This document shows positions 35,856 through 48,840 of a stretch of 64,000 nt of DNA, piece by piece. The notes beneath the pieces are model-generated. The model did no database searches, was not told the DNA's origin, and saw only the letters and a program-made list of their open reading frames with translations. The translations under genes and the position numbers were made by a program. This stretch comes from Antedon mediterranea (Eukaryota > Echinodermata > Crinoidea > Comatulida > Antedonidae). The stretch is from assembly GCF_964355755.1 (NCBI RefSeq), contig NC_092680.1, positions 11,945,001-12,009,000 on the forward strand, in the 5' to 3' direction. Position 1 is the stretch's first letter. Every line of letters begins with the position of its first letter.

Positions 35856-38570
35856 AGCACTTTGGTGTTTTTATGTTAACAAGTTTTTTCGAAAATTACG
35901 AAATGGTCTAAAATGTCTCCAAATGCGATTTGAAGATATTCTGAGCACTTTGGTGTTTTTATGTTAAAAAGTTTTTTCGAAAATCACAAAATGGTCTAAA
36001 ACGTCTCCAAATGCGATTTGAAGCTCTTCTGTACACTTTGATGTTTTGTGTGAAAAAGTTTTGTCGAAATGCTCAAAATGGTCTAAAACGTTTTTAAATA
36101 CGATATTAAGCTGTTTTGTGCACTTTGATGATTTGTGTGAAAAGTTTTAACGAAATGCTAAAAATGGTATAAAACGGTTTCTAATGTGATTTTAAGCACT
36201 TTGATGTTTTTGTGTAACCAAGTTTTTTCGAAAATCACAAAATGGTCTAAAACGTCTCCAAATGCGATTTGAAGCTTTTCTAGGCACTTTGGTGTTTTTA
36301 TGTTAACAAGTTTTTTCGAAAATCACAAAATGGTCTAAAACGTCTCCAAATGCGATTTGAAGATATTCTGAGCACTTTGGTGTTTTTATGTTAAAAAGTT
36401 TTTTCGAAAATCACAAGATGGTCTAAAACGTCTCCAAATGCGATTTGAAGCTCTTCTGTACACTTTGATGTTTTGTGTGAAAAAGTTTTGTCGAAATGCC
36501 CAAAAAGGTCTAAAACGTTTTTAAATACGATATTAAGCTATTTTGTGCTCTTTGATGTTTTTGTGTAACCAAGTTTCATCGAAAATCACAAAATGGTCTA
36601 AAACGTCTTCAAATGCGATTTGAAGCTATTCTGTACACTTTGATGTTTTGTGTGAAAAAGTTTTGTCAAAATGCTCAAAATGGTCTAAAACGTTTTTAAA
36701 ACGATATTAAGCTATTTTGTGCTCTTTGATGTTTTTGTGTAACCAAGTTTCATCGAAAATCACAAAATGGTCTAAAACGTCTCCAAATGCGATTTGAAGC
36801 TTTTCTAAGCACTTTGGTGTTTTTATGTTAACAAGTTTTTTCGAAAATCACAAAATGGTCTAAAACGTCTCCAAATGCGATTTGAAGCTCTTCTGTACAC
36901 TTTGATGTTTTGTGTGAAAAAGTTTTGTCGAAATGCTCAAAATGGTCTAAAACGTTTTTAAATACGATATTAAGCTGTTTTGTGCAGTTTGATGATTTGT
37001 GTGAAAAGTTTTAACGAAATGCTCAAAATGGTCTAAAACGGTTTCTAATGCGATTTAAAGCTATTCTGTACACTTTGAAGTTTTTTGTGAAAAAGTTTTC
37101 TCGAAATGCTCAAAATGGTCTAAAACGTTTTTATATACCATATTAAGCTATTTTGTGCACTTTGATGTTTTTTGTGAAAAGTTTTATCGAAATGCTCAAA
37201 ATGGTCTGAAACGGTTTCTATTGTGATTTTAAGCACTTTGATGATTTTGTGTAACCAAGTTTCATAGAAATGTACAAAATGGTCTAAAATGTCTCCAAAT
37301 GCGATTTGAAGCTATTCTAAGTACTTTTGTGTTTTTATGTTAACAAGTTTTTTCGAAAATCACGAAATGGTCTAAAATGTCTCCAAATGCGATTTGAAGA
37401 TATTCTGAGCACTTTGGTGTTTTTATGTTAAAAAGTTTTGTCGAAATGCTCAAAATGGTCTAAAACGTTTTTAAATACGATATTAAGCTATTTTGTGATC
37501 TTTGATGTTTTTGTGTGAAAAGTTTTATCGAAATGCTCAAAATGGTCTGAAACGGTTTCTAATGCGATTTGAAGCTATTCTGTACACTTTGAAGTTTTTT
37601 GTGAAAAAGTTTTCTCGAAATGCTCAAAATGGTCTAAAACGTTTTTATATACCATATTAAGCTATTTTGTGCACTTTGATGTTTTTTGTGAAAAGTTTTA
37701 TCGAAATGCTCAAAATGGTCTAAAACGGTTTCTATTGTGATTTTAAGCACTTTGATGATTTTGTGTAACCAAGTTTCATCGAAATGTACAAAATGGTCTA
37801 AAACGTCTCCAAATGCGATTTGAAGCTATTCTAAGTACTTTTGTGGTTTTATGTTAACAAGTTTTTTCGAAAATCACAAAATGGTCTAAAACATCTTCAA
37901 ATGCGATTTGAAGCTATTCTGTACACTTTGATGTTTTGTGTGAAAAAGTTTTGTCGAAATGCTCAAAATGGTCTAAAACGTTTTTAAATACGATATTAAG
38001 CTATTTTGTGATCTTTGATGTTTTTGTGTAACCAAGTTTCATCGAAAATCACAAAATGGTCTAAAACGTCTCCAAATGCGATTTGAAGCTTTTCTAAGCA
38101 CTTTGGTGTTTTTATGTTAACAAGTTTTTTCGAAAATCACAAAATGGTCTAAAACGTCTCCAAGTGCGATTTGAAGCTCTTCTGTACACTTTGATGTTTT
38201 GTGTGAAAAAGTTTTGTCGAAATTCTCAAAATGGTCTAAAACGTTTTTAAATACGATATTAAGCTGTTTTGTGCACTTTGATGATTTGTGTGAAAAGTTT
38301 TAACGAAATGCTCAAAATGGTCAAAAACGGTTTCTAATGTGATTTTAAGCACTTTGATGTTTTTGTGTAACCAAGTTTTTTCAAAAATCACAAAATGGTC
38401 TAAAACGTCTCCAAATGCGATTTGAAGCTTTTCTAGGCACTTTGGTGTTTTTATGTTAACAAGTTTTTTCGAAAATCACAAAATGGTCTAAAACGTCTCC
38501 AAATGCGATTTGAAGATATTCTGAGCACTTTGGTGTTTTTATGTTAAAAAGTTTTTTCGAAAATCACAAA
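35856..38570 (+). repeat. Transition zone of mixed monomers
   Basis: To the right of the large duplication the monomer order becomes irregular, with A, B and short monomers and more private changes: CTAGGCACTTTGG (about 36,281), CACAAGATGG (about 36,412), TGCCCAAAAAGG (about 36,497) and TTTCATAGAAATG (about 37,260). CTAGGCACTTTGG recurs at about 38,433, so parts are copies of one another. The GTGCAGTTTG monomer near 36,980 heads a stretch related to 50,390 and 51,940. No simple tandem period was recognised. Confidence 0.75.
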
Positions 38571-40193
38571 AGGGTCTAAAACGTCTTCAAATGCGATTTG
38601 AAGCTATTCTGTACACTTTGATGTTTTGTGTGAAAAAGTTTTGTCGAAATGCTCAAAATGGTCTAAAACGTTTTTAAATACGATATTAAGCTATTTTGTG
38701 ATCTTTGATGTTTTTGTGTGAAAAGTTTTATCGAAATGCTCAAAATGGTCTAAAACGGTTTCTAATGCGATTTGAAGCTATTCTGTACACTTTGAAGTTT
38801 TGTGTGAAAAAGTTTTCTCGAAATGCTCAAAATGGTCTAAAACGTTTTTATATACCATATTAAGCTATTTTGTGCACTTTGATGTTTTTTGTGAAAAGTT
38901 TTATCGAAATGCTCAAAATGGTCTAAAACGGTTTCTATTGTGATTTTAAGCACTTTGATGATTTTGTGTAACCAAGTTTCATCGAAATGTACAAAATGGT
39001 CTAAAACGTCTCCAAATGCGATTTGAAGCTATTCTAAGTACTTTTGTGTTTTTATGTTAACAAGTTTTTTCGAAAATCACAAAATGGTCTAAAACGTCTT
39101 CAAATGCGGTTTGAAGCTATTCTGTACACTTTGATGTTTTGTGTGAAAAAGTTTTGTCGAAATGCTCAAAATGGTCTAAAACGTTTTTAAATAAGATATT
39201 AAGCTATTTTGTGATCTTTGATGTTTTTGTGTGAAAAGTTTTATCAAAATGCTCAAAATGGTCTGAAACGGTTTCTAATGCGATTTGAAGCTATTCTGTA
39301 CACTTTGAAGTTTTGTGTGAAAAAGTTTTCTCGAAATGCTCAAAATGGTCTAAAACGTTTTTATATACCATATTAAGCTTTTCTGTACACTTTGATGTTT
39401 TGTGTGAAAAAGTTTTGTCAAAATGCTCAAAATGGTCTAAAACGTTTTTAAAACGATATTAAGCTATTTTGTGCTCTTTGATGATTTTGTGTAACCAAGT
39501 TTCATCGAAATGTACAAAATGGTCTAAAACGTCTCCAAATGCGATTTGAAGCTATTCTAAGTACTTTTGTGTTTTTATGTTAACAAGTTTTTTCGAAAAT
39601 CACAAAATGGTCTAAAACGTCTTCAAATGCGATTTGAAGCTATTCTGTACACTTTGATGTTTTGTGTGAAAAAGTTTTGTCGAAATGCTCAAAATGGTCT
39701 AAAACGTTTTTAAATACGATATTAAGCTATTTTGTGATCTTTGATGTTTTTGTGTGAAAAGTTTTATCGAAATGCTCAAAATGGTCTGAAACGGTTTCTA
39801 ATGCGATTTGAAGCTATTCTGTACACTTTGAAGTTTTTTGTGAAAAAGTTTTCTCGAAATGCTCAAAATGGTCTAAAACGTTTTTATATACCATATTAAG
39901 CTATTTTGTGCACTTTGATGTTTTTTGTGAAAAGTTTTATCGAAATGCTCAAAATGGTCTAAAACGGTTTCTATTGTGATTTTAAGCACTTTGATGATTT
40001 TGTGTAACCAAGTTTCATCGAAATGTACAAAATGGTCTAAAACGTCTCCAAATGCGATTTGAAGCTATTCTAAGTACTTTTGTGTTTTTATGTTAACAAG
40101 TTTTTTCGAAAATCACAAAATGGTCTAAAACGTCTTCAAATGCGATTTGAAGCTATTCTGTACACTTTGATGTTTTGTGTGAAAAAGTTTTGT
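38571..40193 (+). repeat. Dispersed duplication, left copy (offset 15,395)
   Basis: Sequence matches 53,966-55,588 at a fixed offset of 15,395. Checks include ACGTCTTCAAATGCG (38,581 and 53,976), the recombinant monomers (39,376-39,549) and TCTGAAACGG (about 39,785 and 55,180). The match ends where GTCGAAATGC here becomes GTCAAAATGC in the partner. Confidence 0.8.
39027..40062 (+). repeat. Hexamer-derived block with recombinant monomers
   Basis: Monomer a starts at 39,027 and again at 39,550, giving a 523-bp unit followed by a standard 513-bp unit (39,550-40,062). The 523-bp unit contains a TATATACCATATTA monomer followed by 39,376-39,461, which begins AGCTTTTCTGTACAC, and 39,462-39,549, which starts like a CTCTTTGATG monomer and ends like short monomer f (GATTTTGTG, TTTCATCGAAATGTAC). 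Closely similar triplets occur at about 54,770-54,940 and 60,730-60,910. Confidence 0.8.
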
Positions 40194-40402
40194 CGAAATG
40201 CTCAAAATGGTCTAAAACGTTTTTAAATACGATATTAAGCTATTTTGTGATCTTTGATGTTTTTGTGTGAAAAGTTTTATCGAAATGCTCAAAATGGTCT
40301 AAAACGGTTTCTATTGTGATTTTAAGCACTTTGATGATTTTGTGTAACCAAGTTTCATCGAAATGTACAAAATGGTCTAAAACGTCTCCAAATGCGATTT
40401 GA

Positions 40403-42799
40403 AGCTATTCTAAGTACTTTTGTGTTTTTATGTTAACAAGTTTTTTCGAAAATCACAAAATGGTCTAAAACGTCTTCAAATGTGATTTGAAGCTATTCTG
40501 TACACTTTGATGTTTTGTGTAAAAAAGTTTTGTCGAAATGCTCAAAATGGTCTAAAACGTTTTTAAATACGATATTAAGCTATTTTCTGATCTTTGATGT
40601 TTTTGTGTGAAAAGTTTTATCGAAATGCTCAAAATGGTCTAAAACGGTTTCTATTGTGATTTTAAGCACTTTGATGATTTTGTGTAACCAAGTTTCATCG
40701 AAATGTACAAAATGGTCTAAAACGTCTCCAAATGCGATTTGAAGCTATTCTAAGTACTTTTGTGTTTTTATGTTAACAAGTTTTTTCGAAAATCACAAAA
40801 TGGTCTAAAACGTCTTCAAATGCGATTTGAAGCTATTCTGTACACTTTGATGTTTTGTGTGAAAAAGTTTTGTCGAAATGCTCAAAATGGTCTAAAACGT
40901 TTTTAAATACGATATTAAGCTATTTTGTGCTCTTTGATGTTTTTGTGTAACCAAGTTTCATCGAAAATCACAAAATGGTCTAAAACGTCTTCAAATGCGA
41001 TTTCAAGCTATTCTGTACACTTTGATGTTTTGTGTGAAAAGGTTTTGTCGAAATGCTCAAATTGGTCTAAAACGTTTTTAAATACGATATTAAGCTATTT
41101 TGTGATCTTTTATGTTTTTGTGTGAAAAGTTTTATCGAAATTCTCAAAATGGTCTGAAACGATTTCTAATGCGATTTGAAGCTATTCTGTACACTTTGAA
41201 GTTTTTTGTGAAAAAGTTTTCTCGAAATGCCCAAAATGGTCTAAAACGTTTTTAAATACGATATTAAGCTATTTTGTGATCTTTGATGTTTTTGTGTGAA
41301 AAGTTTTATCGAAATGCTCAAAATGGTCTAAAACGGTTTCTATTGTGATTTTAAGCACTTTGATGATTTTGTGTAACCAAGTTTCATCGAAATGTACAAA
41401 ATGGTCTAAAACGTCTCCAAATGCGATTTGAAGCTATTCTAAGTACTTTTGTGTTTTTATGTTAACAAGTTTTTTCGAAAATCACAAAATGGTCTAAAAC
41501 GTCTTCAAATGTGATTTGAAGCTATTCTGTACACTTTGATGTTTTGTGTGAAAAAGTTTTGTCAAAATGCTCAAAATGGTCTAAAACGTTTTTAAATACG
41601 ATATTAAGCTATTTTCTGATCTTTGATGTTTTTGTGTGAAAAGTTTTATCGAAATGCTCAAAATGGTCTAAAACGGTTTCTATTGTGATTTTAAGCACTT
41701 TGATGATTTTGTGTAACCAAGTTTCATCGAAATGTACAAAATGGTCTAAAACGTCTCCAAATGCGATTTGAAGCTATTCTAAGTACTTTTGTGTTTTTAT
41801 GTTAACAAGTTTTTTCGAAAATCACAAAATGGTCTAAAACGTCTTCAAATGCGATTTGAAGCTATTCTGTACACTTTGATGTTTTGTGTGAAAAAGTTTT
41901 GTCGAAATGCTCAAAATGGTCTAAAACGTTTTTAAATACGATATTAAGCTATTTTGTGCTCTTTGATGTTTTTGTGTAACCAAGTCTCATCGAAAATCAC
42001 AAAATGGTCTAAAACGTCTTCAAATGCGATTTGAAGCTATTCTGTACACTTTGATGTTTTGTGTGAAAAGGTTTTGTCGAAATGCTCAAATTGGTCTAAA
42101 ACGTTTTTAAATACGATATTAAGCTATTTTGTGATCTTTTATGTTTTTGTGTGAAAAGTTTTATCGAAATTCTCAAAATGGTCTGAAACGGTTTCTAATG
42201 CGATTTGAAGCTATTCTGTACACTTTGAAGTTTTTTGTGAAAAAGTTTTCTCGAAATGCTCAAAATGGTCTAAAACGTTTTTATATACCATATTAAGCTA
42301 TTTTGTGCACTTTGATGTTTTTTGTGAAAAGTTTTATCGAAATGCTCAAAATGGTCTAAAACGGTTTCTATTGTGATTTTAAGCACTTTGATGATTTTGT
42401 GTAACCAAGTTTCATCGAAATGTACAAAATGGTCTAAAACGTCTCCAAATGCGATTTGAAGCTATTCTAAGTACTTTTGTGTTTTTATGTTAACAAGTTT
42501 TTTCGAAAATCACAAAATGGTCTAAAACGTCTTCAAATGCGATTTGAAGCTATTCTGTACACTTTGATGTTTTGTGTGAAAAAGTTTTGTCGAAATGCTC
42601 AAAATGGTCTAAAACGTTTTTAAATACGATATTAAGCTATTTTGTGATCTTTGATGTTTTTGTGTGAAAAGTTTTATCGAAATGCTCAAAATGGTCTAAA
42701 ACGGTTTCTATTGTGATTTTAAGCACTGTGATGATTTTGTGTAACCAAGTTTCATCGAAATGTACAAAATGGTCTAAAACGTCTCCAAATGCGATTTGA
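40403..42799 (+). repeat. Tetramer (340 bp) and octamer (about 689 bp) superrepeat
   Basis: AGCTATTCTAAGTAC starts at 40,063, 40,403, 40,743, 41,432, 41,772, 42,460 and 42,800. From 40,403 the spacings are 340, 689, 340, 688, 340, so a 12-monomer superunit of 1,028-1,029 bp repeats. The superunits share rare variants: TATTTTCTGATC (40,581 and 41,610) and GGTTTTGTCGAAATGCTCAA followed by ATTGG (41,041 and 42,070). The tetramer is a, b, a hybrid of c and e, and f, which is the hexamer minus 173 bp, or two monomers. Confidence 0.88.
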
Positions 42800-42887
42800 A
42801 GCTATTCTAAGTACTTTTGTGTTTTTATGTTAACAAGTTTTTTCGAAAATAACAAAATGGTCTAAAACGTCTTCAAATGCGATTTGA

Positions 42888-43790
42888 AGCTATTCTGTAC
42901 ACTTTGAAGTTTTTTGTGAAAAAGTTTTCTCGAAATGCTCAAAATGGTCTAAAACGTTTTTATATACCATATTAAGCTATTTTGTGCACTTTTATGTTTT
43001 GTGTGAAAAAGTTTTGTCGAAATTCTCAAAATGGTCTAAAACGTTTTTAAATACGATATTAAGCTGTTTTGTGCACTTTGATGATTTGTGTGAAAAGTTT
43101 TAACGAAATGCTCAAAATGGTCAAAAACGGTTTCTAATGTGATTTTAAGCACTTTGATGTTTTTGTGTAACCAAGTTTTTTCAAAAATCACAAAATGGTC
43201 TAAAACGTCTCCAAATGCGATTTAAAGATTTTCTAAGCACTTTTGTGTTTTTATGTTAACAAGTTTTTTCGAAAATCACAAAATGGTCTAAAACGTCTCC
43301 AAATGCGATTTGAAGATATTCTGAGCACTTTGGTGTTTTTATGTTAAAAAGTTTTTTCGAAAATCACAAAATAGTCTAAAACGTCTCCAAATGCGATTTG
43401 AAGATATTCTGTACACTTTGATGTTTTGTGTGAAAAAGTTTTGTCGAAATTCTCAAAATGGTCTAAAACGTTTTTAAAACGATATTAAGTTATTTTGTGC
43501 TCTTTGATGTTTTTGTGTAACCAAGTTTCATCGAAAATCACAAAATGGTCTAAAACGTCTCTAAATGCGATTTGAAGCTTTTCTAAGCACTTTGGTGTTT
43601 TTATGTTAACAAGTTTTTTCGAAAATCACGAAATGGTCTAAAATGTCTCCAAATGCGATTTGAAGATATTCTGAGCACTTTGGTGTTTTTATGTTAAAAA
43701 GTTTTTTCGAAAATCACAAAATGGTCTAAAACGTCTCCAAATGCGATTTGAAGCTCTTCTGTACACTTTGATGTTTTGTGTGAAAAAGTT
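42888..43790 (+). repeat. Dispersed duplication, left copy (offset 4,393)
   Basis: About 900 bp match 47,281-48,183. Both have the odd CACTTTTATGTTTTGTG start (42,987 and 47,380) and AAGCACTTTTGTG (about 43,236 and 47,629). The match ends where TTTTGTCGATATGC here becomes TTTTAACGAAATGC in the partner. Confidence 0.8.
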
Positions 43791-46700
43791 TTGTCGATAT
43801 GCTCAAAATGGTCTAAAACGTTTTTAAATACGATATTAAGCTGTTTTGTGCACTTTAATGATTTGTGTGAAAAGTTTTAACGAAATGCTCAAAATGGTCT
43901 AAAACGGTTTCTAATGTGATTTTAAGCACTTTGATGTTTTTGTGTAACCAAGTTTTTTCGAAAATCACAAAATGGTCTAAAACGTCTCCAAATGCGATTT
44001 GAAGCTTTTCTAAGCACTTTGGTGTTTTTATGTTAACAAGTTTTTTCGAAAATCACAAAATGGTCTAAAACGTCTCCAAATGCGATTTGAGGATATTCTG
44101 AGCACTTTGGTGTTTATATGTTAAAAATTTTTTTCGAAAATCACAAAATGGTCTAAAACGTCTCCAAATGCGATTTGAAGCTATTCTGTACACTTTGATG
44201 TTTTGTGTGAAAAAGTTTTGTCGAAATGCTCAAAATGGTCTAAAACGTTTTTAAAACGATATTAAGCTATTTTGTGCTCTTTGATGTTTTTGTGTAACCA
44301 AGTTTCATCGAAATCAACAAAATGGATTAATACGTCTCCAAATGCGATTTGAAGCTTTTCCAAGCACTTTGCTGTTTTTATGTTAACAAGTTTTTTCGAA
44401 AATCACAAAATGGTCTAAAACGTCTTCAAATGCGATTTGAAGCTATTCTGTACACTTTGATGTTTTTTGTGAAAAAGTTTTGTCGAAATGCTCAAAATGG
44501 TCTAAAACGTTTTTAAATACGATATTAAGCTATTTTGTGATCTTTGATGTTTTTGTGTGAAAAGTTTTATCGAAATGCTCAAAATGGTCTAAAACGGTTT
44601 CTAATGCGATTTGAAGCTATTCTGTACCCTTTGAAGTTTTTTGTGAAAAAGTTTTCTCGAAATGCTCAAAATGGTCTAAAAAGTTTTTATATACCATATT
44701 AAGCTATTTTGTGCACTTTGATGTTTTTTGTGAAAAGTTTTATCGAAATGCTCAAAATGGTCTAAAACGGTTTCTATTGTGATTTTAAGCACTTTGATGA
44801 TTTTGTGTAACCAGGTTTCATCGAAATGTACAAAATGGTCTAAAACGTCTCCAAATGCGATTTGAAGCTATTCTAAGTACTTTTGTGTTTTTATGTTAAC
44901 AAGTTTTTTCGAAAATCACAAAATGGTCTAAAACGTCTTCAAATGCGATTTGAAGCTATTCTGTACACTTTGATGTTTTGTGTGAAAAAGTTTTGTCGAA
45001 ATGCTCAAAATGGTCTAAAACGTTTTTAAATACGATATTAAGCTATTTTGTGATCTTTGATGTTTTTGTGTGAAAAGTTTTATCGAAATGCTCAAAATGG
45101 TCTAAAACGGTTTCTAATGCGATTTGAAGCTTTTCTGTACACTTTGAAGTTTTTTGTGAAAAAGTTTTCTCGAAATGCTCAAAATGGTCTAAAACGTTTT
45201 TATATACCATATTAAGCTATTTTGTGCACTTTGATGTTTCTTGTGAAAAGTTTTATCGAAATTCTCAAAATGGTCTAAAACGGTTTCTATTGTGATTTTA
45301 AGCACTTTGATGATTTTGTGTAACCAAGTTTCATCGAAATGTACAAAATGGTCTAAAACGTCTCCAAATGCGATTTGAAGCTCTTCTGTACACTTTGATG
45401 TTTTGTGTGAAAAAGTTTTGTCGAAATTCTCAAAATGGTCTAAAACGTTTTTAAATACGATATTAAGCTGTTTTGTGCACTTTGATGATTTGTGTGAAAA
45501 GTTTTAACGAAATGCTCAAAATGGTCAAAAACGGTTTCTAATGTGATTTTAAGCACTTTGATGTTTTTGTGTAACCAAGTTTTTTCAAAAATCACAAAAT
45601 GGTCTAAAACGTCTCCAAATGCGATTTGAAGCTTTTCTAAGCACTTTGGTGTTTTTATGTTAACAAGTTTTTTCGAAAATCACAAAATAGTCTAAAACGT
45701 CTCAAAATGCGATTTGAAGCTATTCTGTACACTTTGATGTTTTGTGTGAAAAAGTTTTGTCGAAATGCTCAAAATGGTCTAAAACGTTTTTAAAACGATA
45801 TTAAGCTATTTTGTGCTCTTTGATGTTTTTGTGTAACCAAGTTTCATCGAAAATCACAAAATGGTCTAAAACGTCTCAAAATGCGATTTGAAGCTTTTCT
45901 AAGCACTTTGGTGTTTTTATGTTAAGAAGTTTTTTCGAAAATCACGAAATGGTCTAAAATGTCTCCAAATGCGATTTGAAGATATTCTGAGCACTTTGGT
46001 GTTTTTATGTTAAAAAGTTTTTTCGAAAATCACAAAATGGTCTAAAACGTCTCCAAATGCGATTTGAAGCTCTTCTGTACACTTTGATGTTTTGTGTGAA
46101 AAAGTTTTGTCGAAATGCTCAAAATGGTCTAAAACGTTTTTAAATACGATATTAAGCTATTTTGTGCTCTTTGATGTTTTTGTGTAACCAAGTTTCATCG
46201 AAAATCACAAAATGGTCTAAAACGTCTTCAAATGCGATTTGAAGCTATTCTGTACACTTTGATGTTTTGTGTGAAAAAGTTTTGTCAAAATGCTCAAAAT
46301 GGTCTAAAACGTTTTTAAAACGATATTAAGCTATTTTGTGCTCTTTGATGTTTTTGTGTAACCAAGTTTCATCGAAAATCACAAAATGGTCTAAAACGTC
46401 TCCAAATGCGATTTGAAGCTTTTCTAAGCTCTTTGGTGTTTTTATGTTAACAAGTTTTTTCGAAAATCACAAAATGGTCTAAAACGTCTCCAAATGCGAT
46501 TTGAAGCTCTTCTGTACACTTTGATGTTTTGTGTGAAAAAGTTTTGTCGAAATTCTCAAAATGGTCTAAAACGTTTTTAAATACGATATTAAGCTGTTTT
46601 GTGCACTTTTATGATTTGTGTGAAAAGTTTTAACGAAATGCTCAAAATGGTCAAAAACGGTTTGTAATGTGATTTTAAGCACTTTGATGTTCTTGTGTAA

Positions 46701-47193
46701 CCAAGTTTTTTCGAAAATCACAAAATGGTCTAAAACGTCTCCAAATGCGATTTGAAGCTTTTCTAAGCACTTTGGTGTTTTTATGTTAACAAGTTTTTTC
46801 GAAAATCACAAAATGGTCTAAAACGTCTCCAAATGCGATTTGAAGATATTCTGAGCCCTTTGGTGTTTTTATGTTAAAAAGTTTTTTCGAAAATCACAAA
46901 ATAGTCTAAAACGTCTCCAAATGCGATTTGAAGCTATTCTGTACACTTTGATGTTTTGTGTGAAAAAGTTTTGTCGAAATGCTCAAAATGGTCTAAAACG
47001 TTTTTAAAACGATATTAAGCTATTTTGTGCTCTTTGATTTTTTTGTGTAACCAAGTTTCATCGAAAATCAAAAAATGGTCTAAAACGTCTCCAAATGCGA
47101 TTTGAAGCTTTTCTAAGCACTTTGGTGTTTTTATGTTAACAAGTTTTTTCGAAAATCACGAAATGGTCTTAAATGTCTCCAAATGCGATTTGA
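43791..47193 (+). repeat. Irregular mixed A/B satellite
   Basis: This stretch holds the same monomer classes without a short tandem period that I could define. It includes the single GGATTAATACG variant (about 44,324), CCAGGTTTCATCG (about 44,812), an AGGATATTCTG monomer with TTTATATGTTAAAAATT (about 44,110) and the TTAAGAAGTTTTTTCG monomer at 45,921 that recurs at 53,675, 56,526 and 59,371. 46,230-46,840 matches 48,900-49,510 at offset 2,668, sharing CTAAGCTCTTTGG. Confidence 0.75.
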
Positions 47194-47280
47194 AGATATT
47201 CTGAGCACTTTGATGTTTTTGTGTGAAAAGTTTTATCGAAATGCTCAAAATGGTCTAAAACGGTTTCTAATGCGATTTGA
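47194..47280 (+). repeat. Chimeric A/B monomer
   Basis: The monomer begins AGATATTCTGAGCACTTTG, an A form, then switches to GATGTTTTTGTGTGAAAAG, TTTTATCG and GGTTTCTAATGCGATTTGA, a B form. The switch lies at the shared CACTTTG. The hybrid is 87 bp and therefore frame-keeping, which explains the 61-codon open frame at 47,183-47,368. It marks an exchange join just before the 47,281-48,183 duplication. Confidence 0.8.
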
Positions 47281-48183
47281 AGCTATTCTGTACACTTTGA
47301 AGTTTTTTGTGAAAAAGTTTTCTCGAAATGCTCAAAATGGTCTAAAACGTTTTTATATACCATATTAAGCTATTTTGTGCACTTTTATGTTTTGTGTGAA
47401 AAAGTTTTGTCGAAATTCTCAAAATGGTCTAAAACGTTTTTAAATACGATAATAAGCTGTTTTGTGCACTTTGATGATTTGTGTGAAAAGTTTTAACGAA
47501 ATGCTCAAAATGGTCAAAAACGTTTTCTAATGTGATTTTAAGCACTTTGATGTTTTTGTGTAACCAAGTTTTTTCAAAAATCACAAAATGGTCTAAAACG
47601 TCTCCAAATGCGATTTTAAGCTTTTCTAAGCACTTTTGTGTTTTTATGTTAACAAGTTTTTTCGAAAATCACAAAATGGTCTAAAACGTCTCCAAATGCG
47701 ATTTGAAGATATTCTGAGCACTTTGGTGTTTTTATGTTAAAAAGTTTTTTCGAAAATCACAAAATAGTCTAAAACGTCTCCAAATTCGATTTGAAGCTAT
47801 TCTGTACACTTTGATGTTTTGTGTGAAAAAGTTTTGTCGAAATGCTCAAAATGGTCTAAAACGTTTTTAAAACGATATTAAGCTATTTTGTGCTCTTTGA
47901 TGTTTTTGTGTAACCAAGTTTCATCGAAAATCACAAAATGGTCTAAAACGTCTCCAAATGCGATTTGAAGCTTTTCTAAGCACTTTGGTGTTTTTATGTT
48001 AACAAGTTTTTTCGAAAATCACGAAATGGTCTAAAATGTCTCCAAATGCGATTTGAAGATATTCTGAGCACTTTGGTGTTTTTATGTTAAACAGTTTTTT
48101 CGAAATTCACAAAATGGTCTAAAACGTCTCCAAATGCGATTTGAAGCTCTTCTGTACACTTTGATGTTTTGTGTGAAAAAGTT
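47281..48183 (+). repeat. Dispersed duplication, right copy (offset 4,393)
   Basis: This is the partner of 42,888-43,790. It differs by a few bases, such as GATAATAAGC here against GATATTAAGC, and CAAATTCGATTTG at about 47,783 against CAAATGCGATTTG. Confidence 0.78.
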
Positions 48184-48840
48184 TTAACGAAATGCTCAAA
48201 ATGGTCTAAAACGGTTTCTAATGCGATTTGAAGCTATTCTGTACACTTTGAAGTTTTTTGTGAAAAAGTTTTCTCGAAATGCTCAAAATGGTCTAAAACG
48301 TTTTTATATACCATATTAAGCTATTTTGTGCACTTTGATGTTTTTTGTGAAAAGTTTTATCGAAATGCTCAAAATGGTCTAAAACGGTTTCTATTGTGAT
48401 TTTAAGCACTTTGATGATTTTGTGTAACCAAGTTTCATCGAAATGTACAAAATGGTCTAAAACGTCTCCAAATGCGATTTGAAGCTATTCTAAGTACTTT
48501 TGTGGTTTTATGTTAACAAGTTTTTTCGAAAATCACAAAATGGTCTAAAACGTCTTCAAATGCGATTTGAAGCTATTCTGTACACTTTGATGTTTTGTGT
48601 GAAAAAGTTTTGTCGAAATGCTCAAAATGGTCTAAAACGTTTTTAAATACGATATTAAGCCATTTTGTGATCTTTGATGTTTTTGTGTGAAAAGTTTTAT
48701 CGAAATGCTCAAAATGGTCTAAAACGGTTTCTATTGTGATTTTAAGCACTTTGATGATTTTGTGTAACCAAGTTTCATCGAAATGTACAAAATGGTCTAA
48801 AACGTCTCCAAATGCGATTTGAAGCTATTCTAAGTACTTT

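Noticed and set aside
40925-41125. 66-codon open frame, plus strand
   Set aside because: It crosses ordinary satellite monomers in the tetramer-octamer block; the sequence is only a frame reading of the repeat.
47183-47368. 61-codon open frame, plus strand
   Set aside because: It spans the chimeric monomer at 47,194-47,280 and its 87-bp neighbour; it is a frame-keeping accident.
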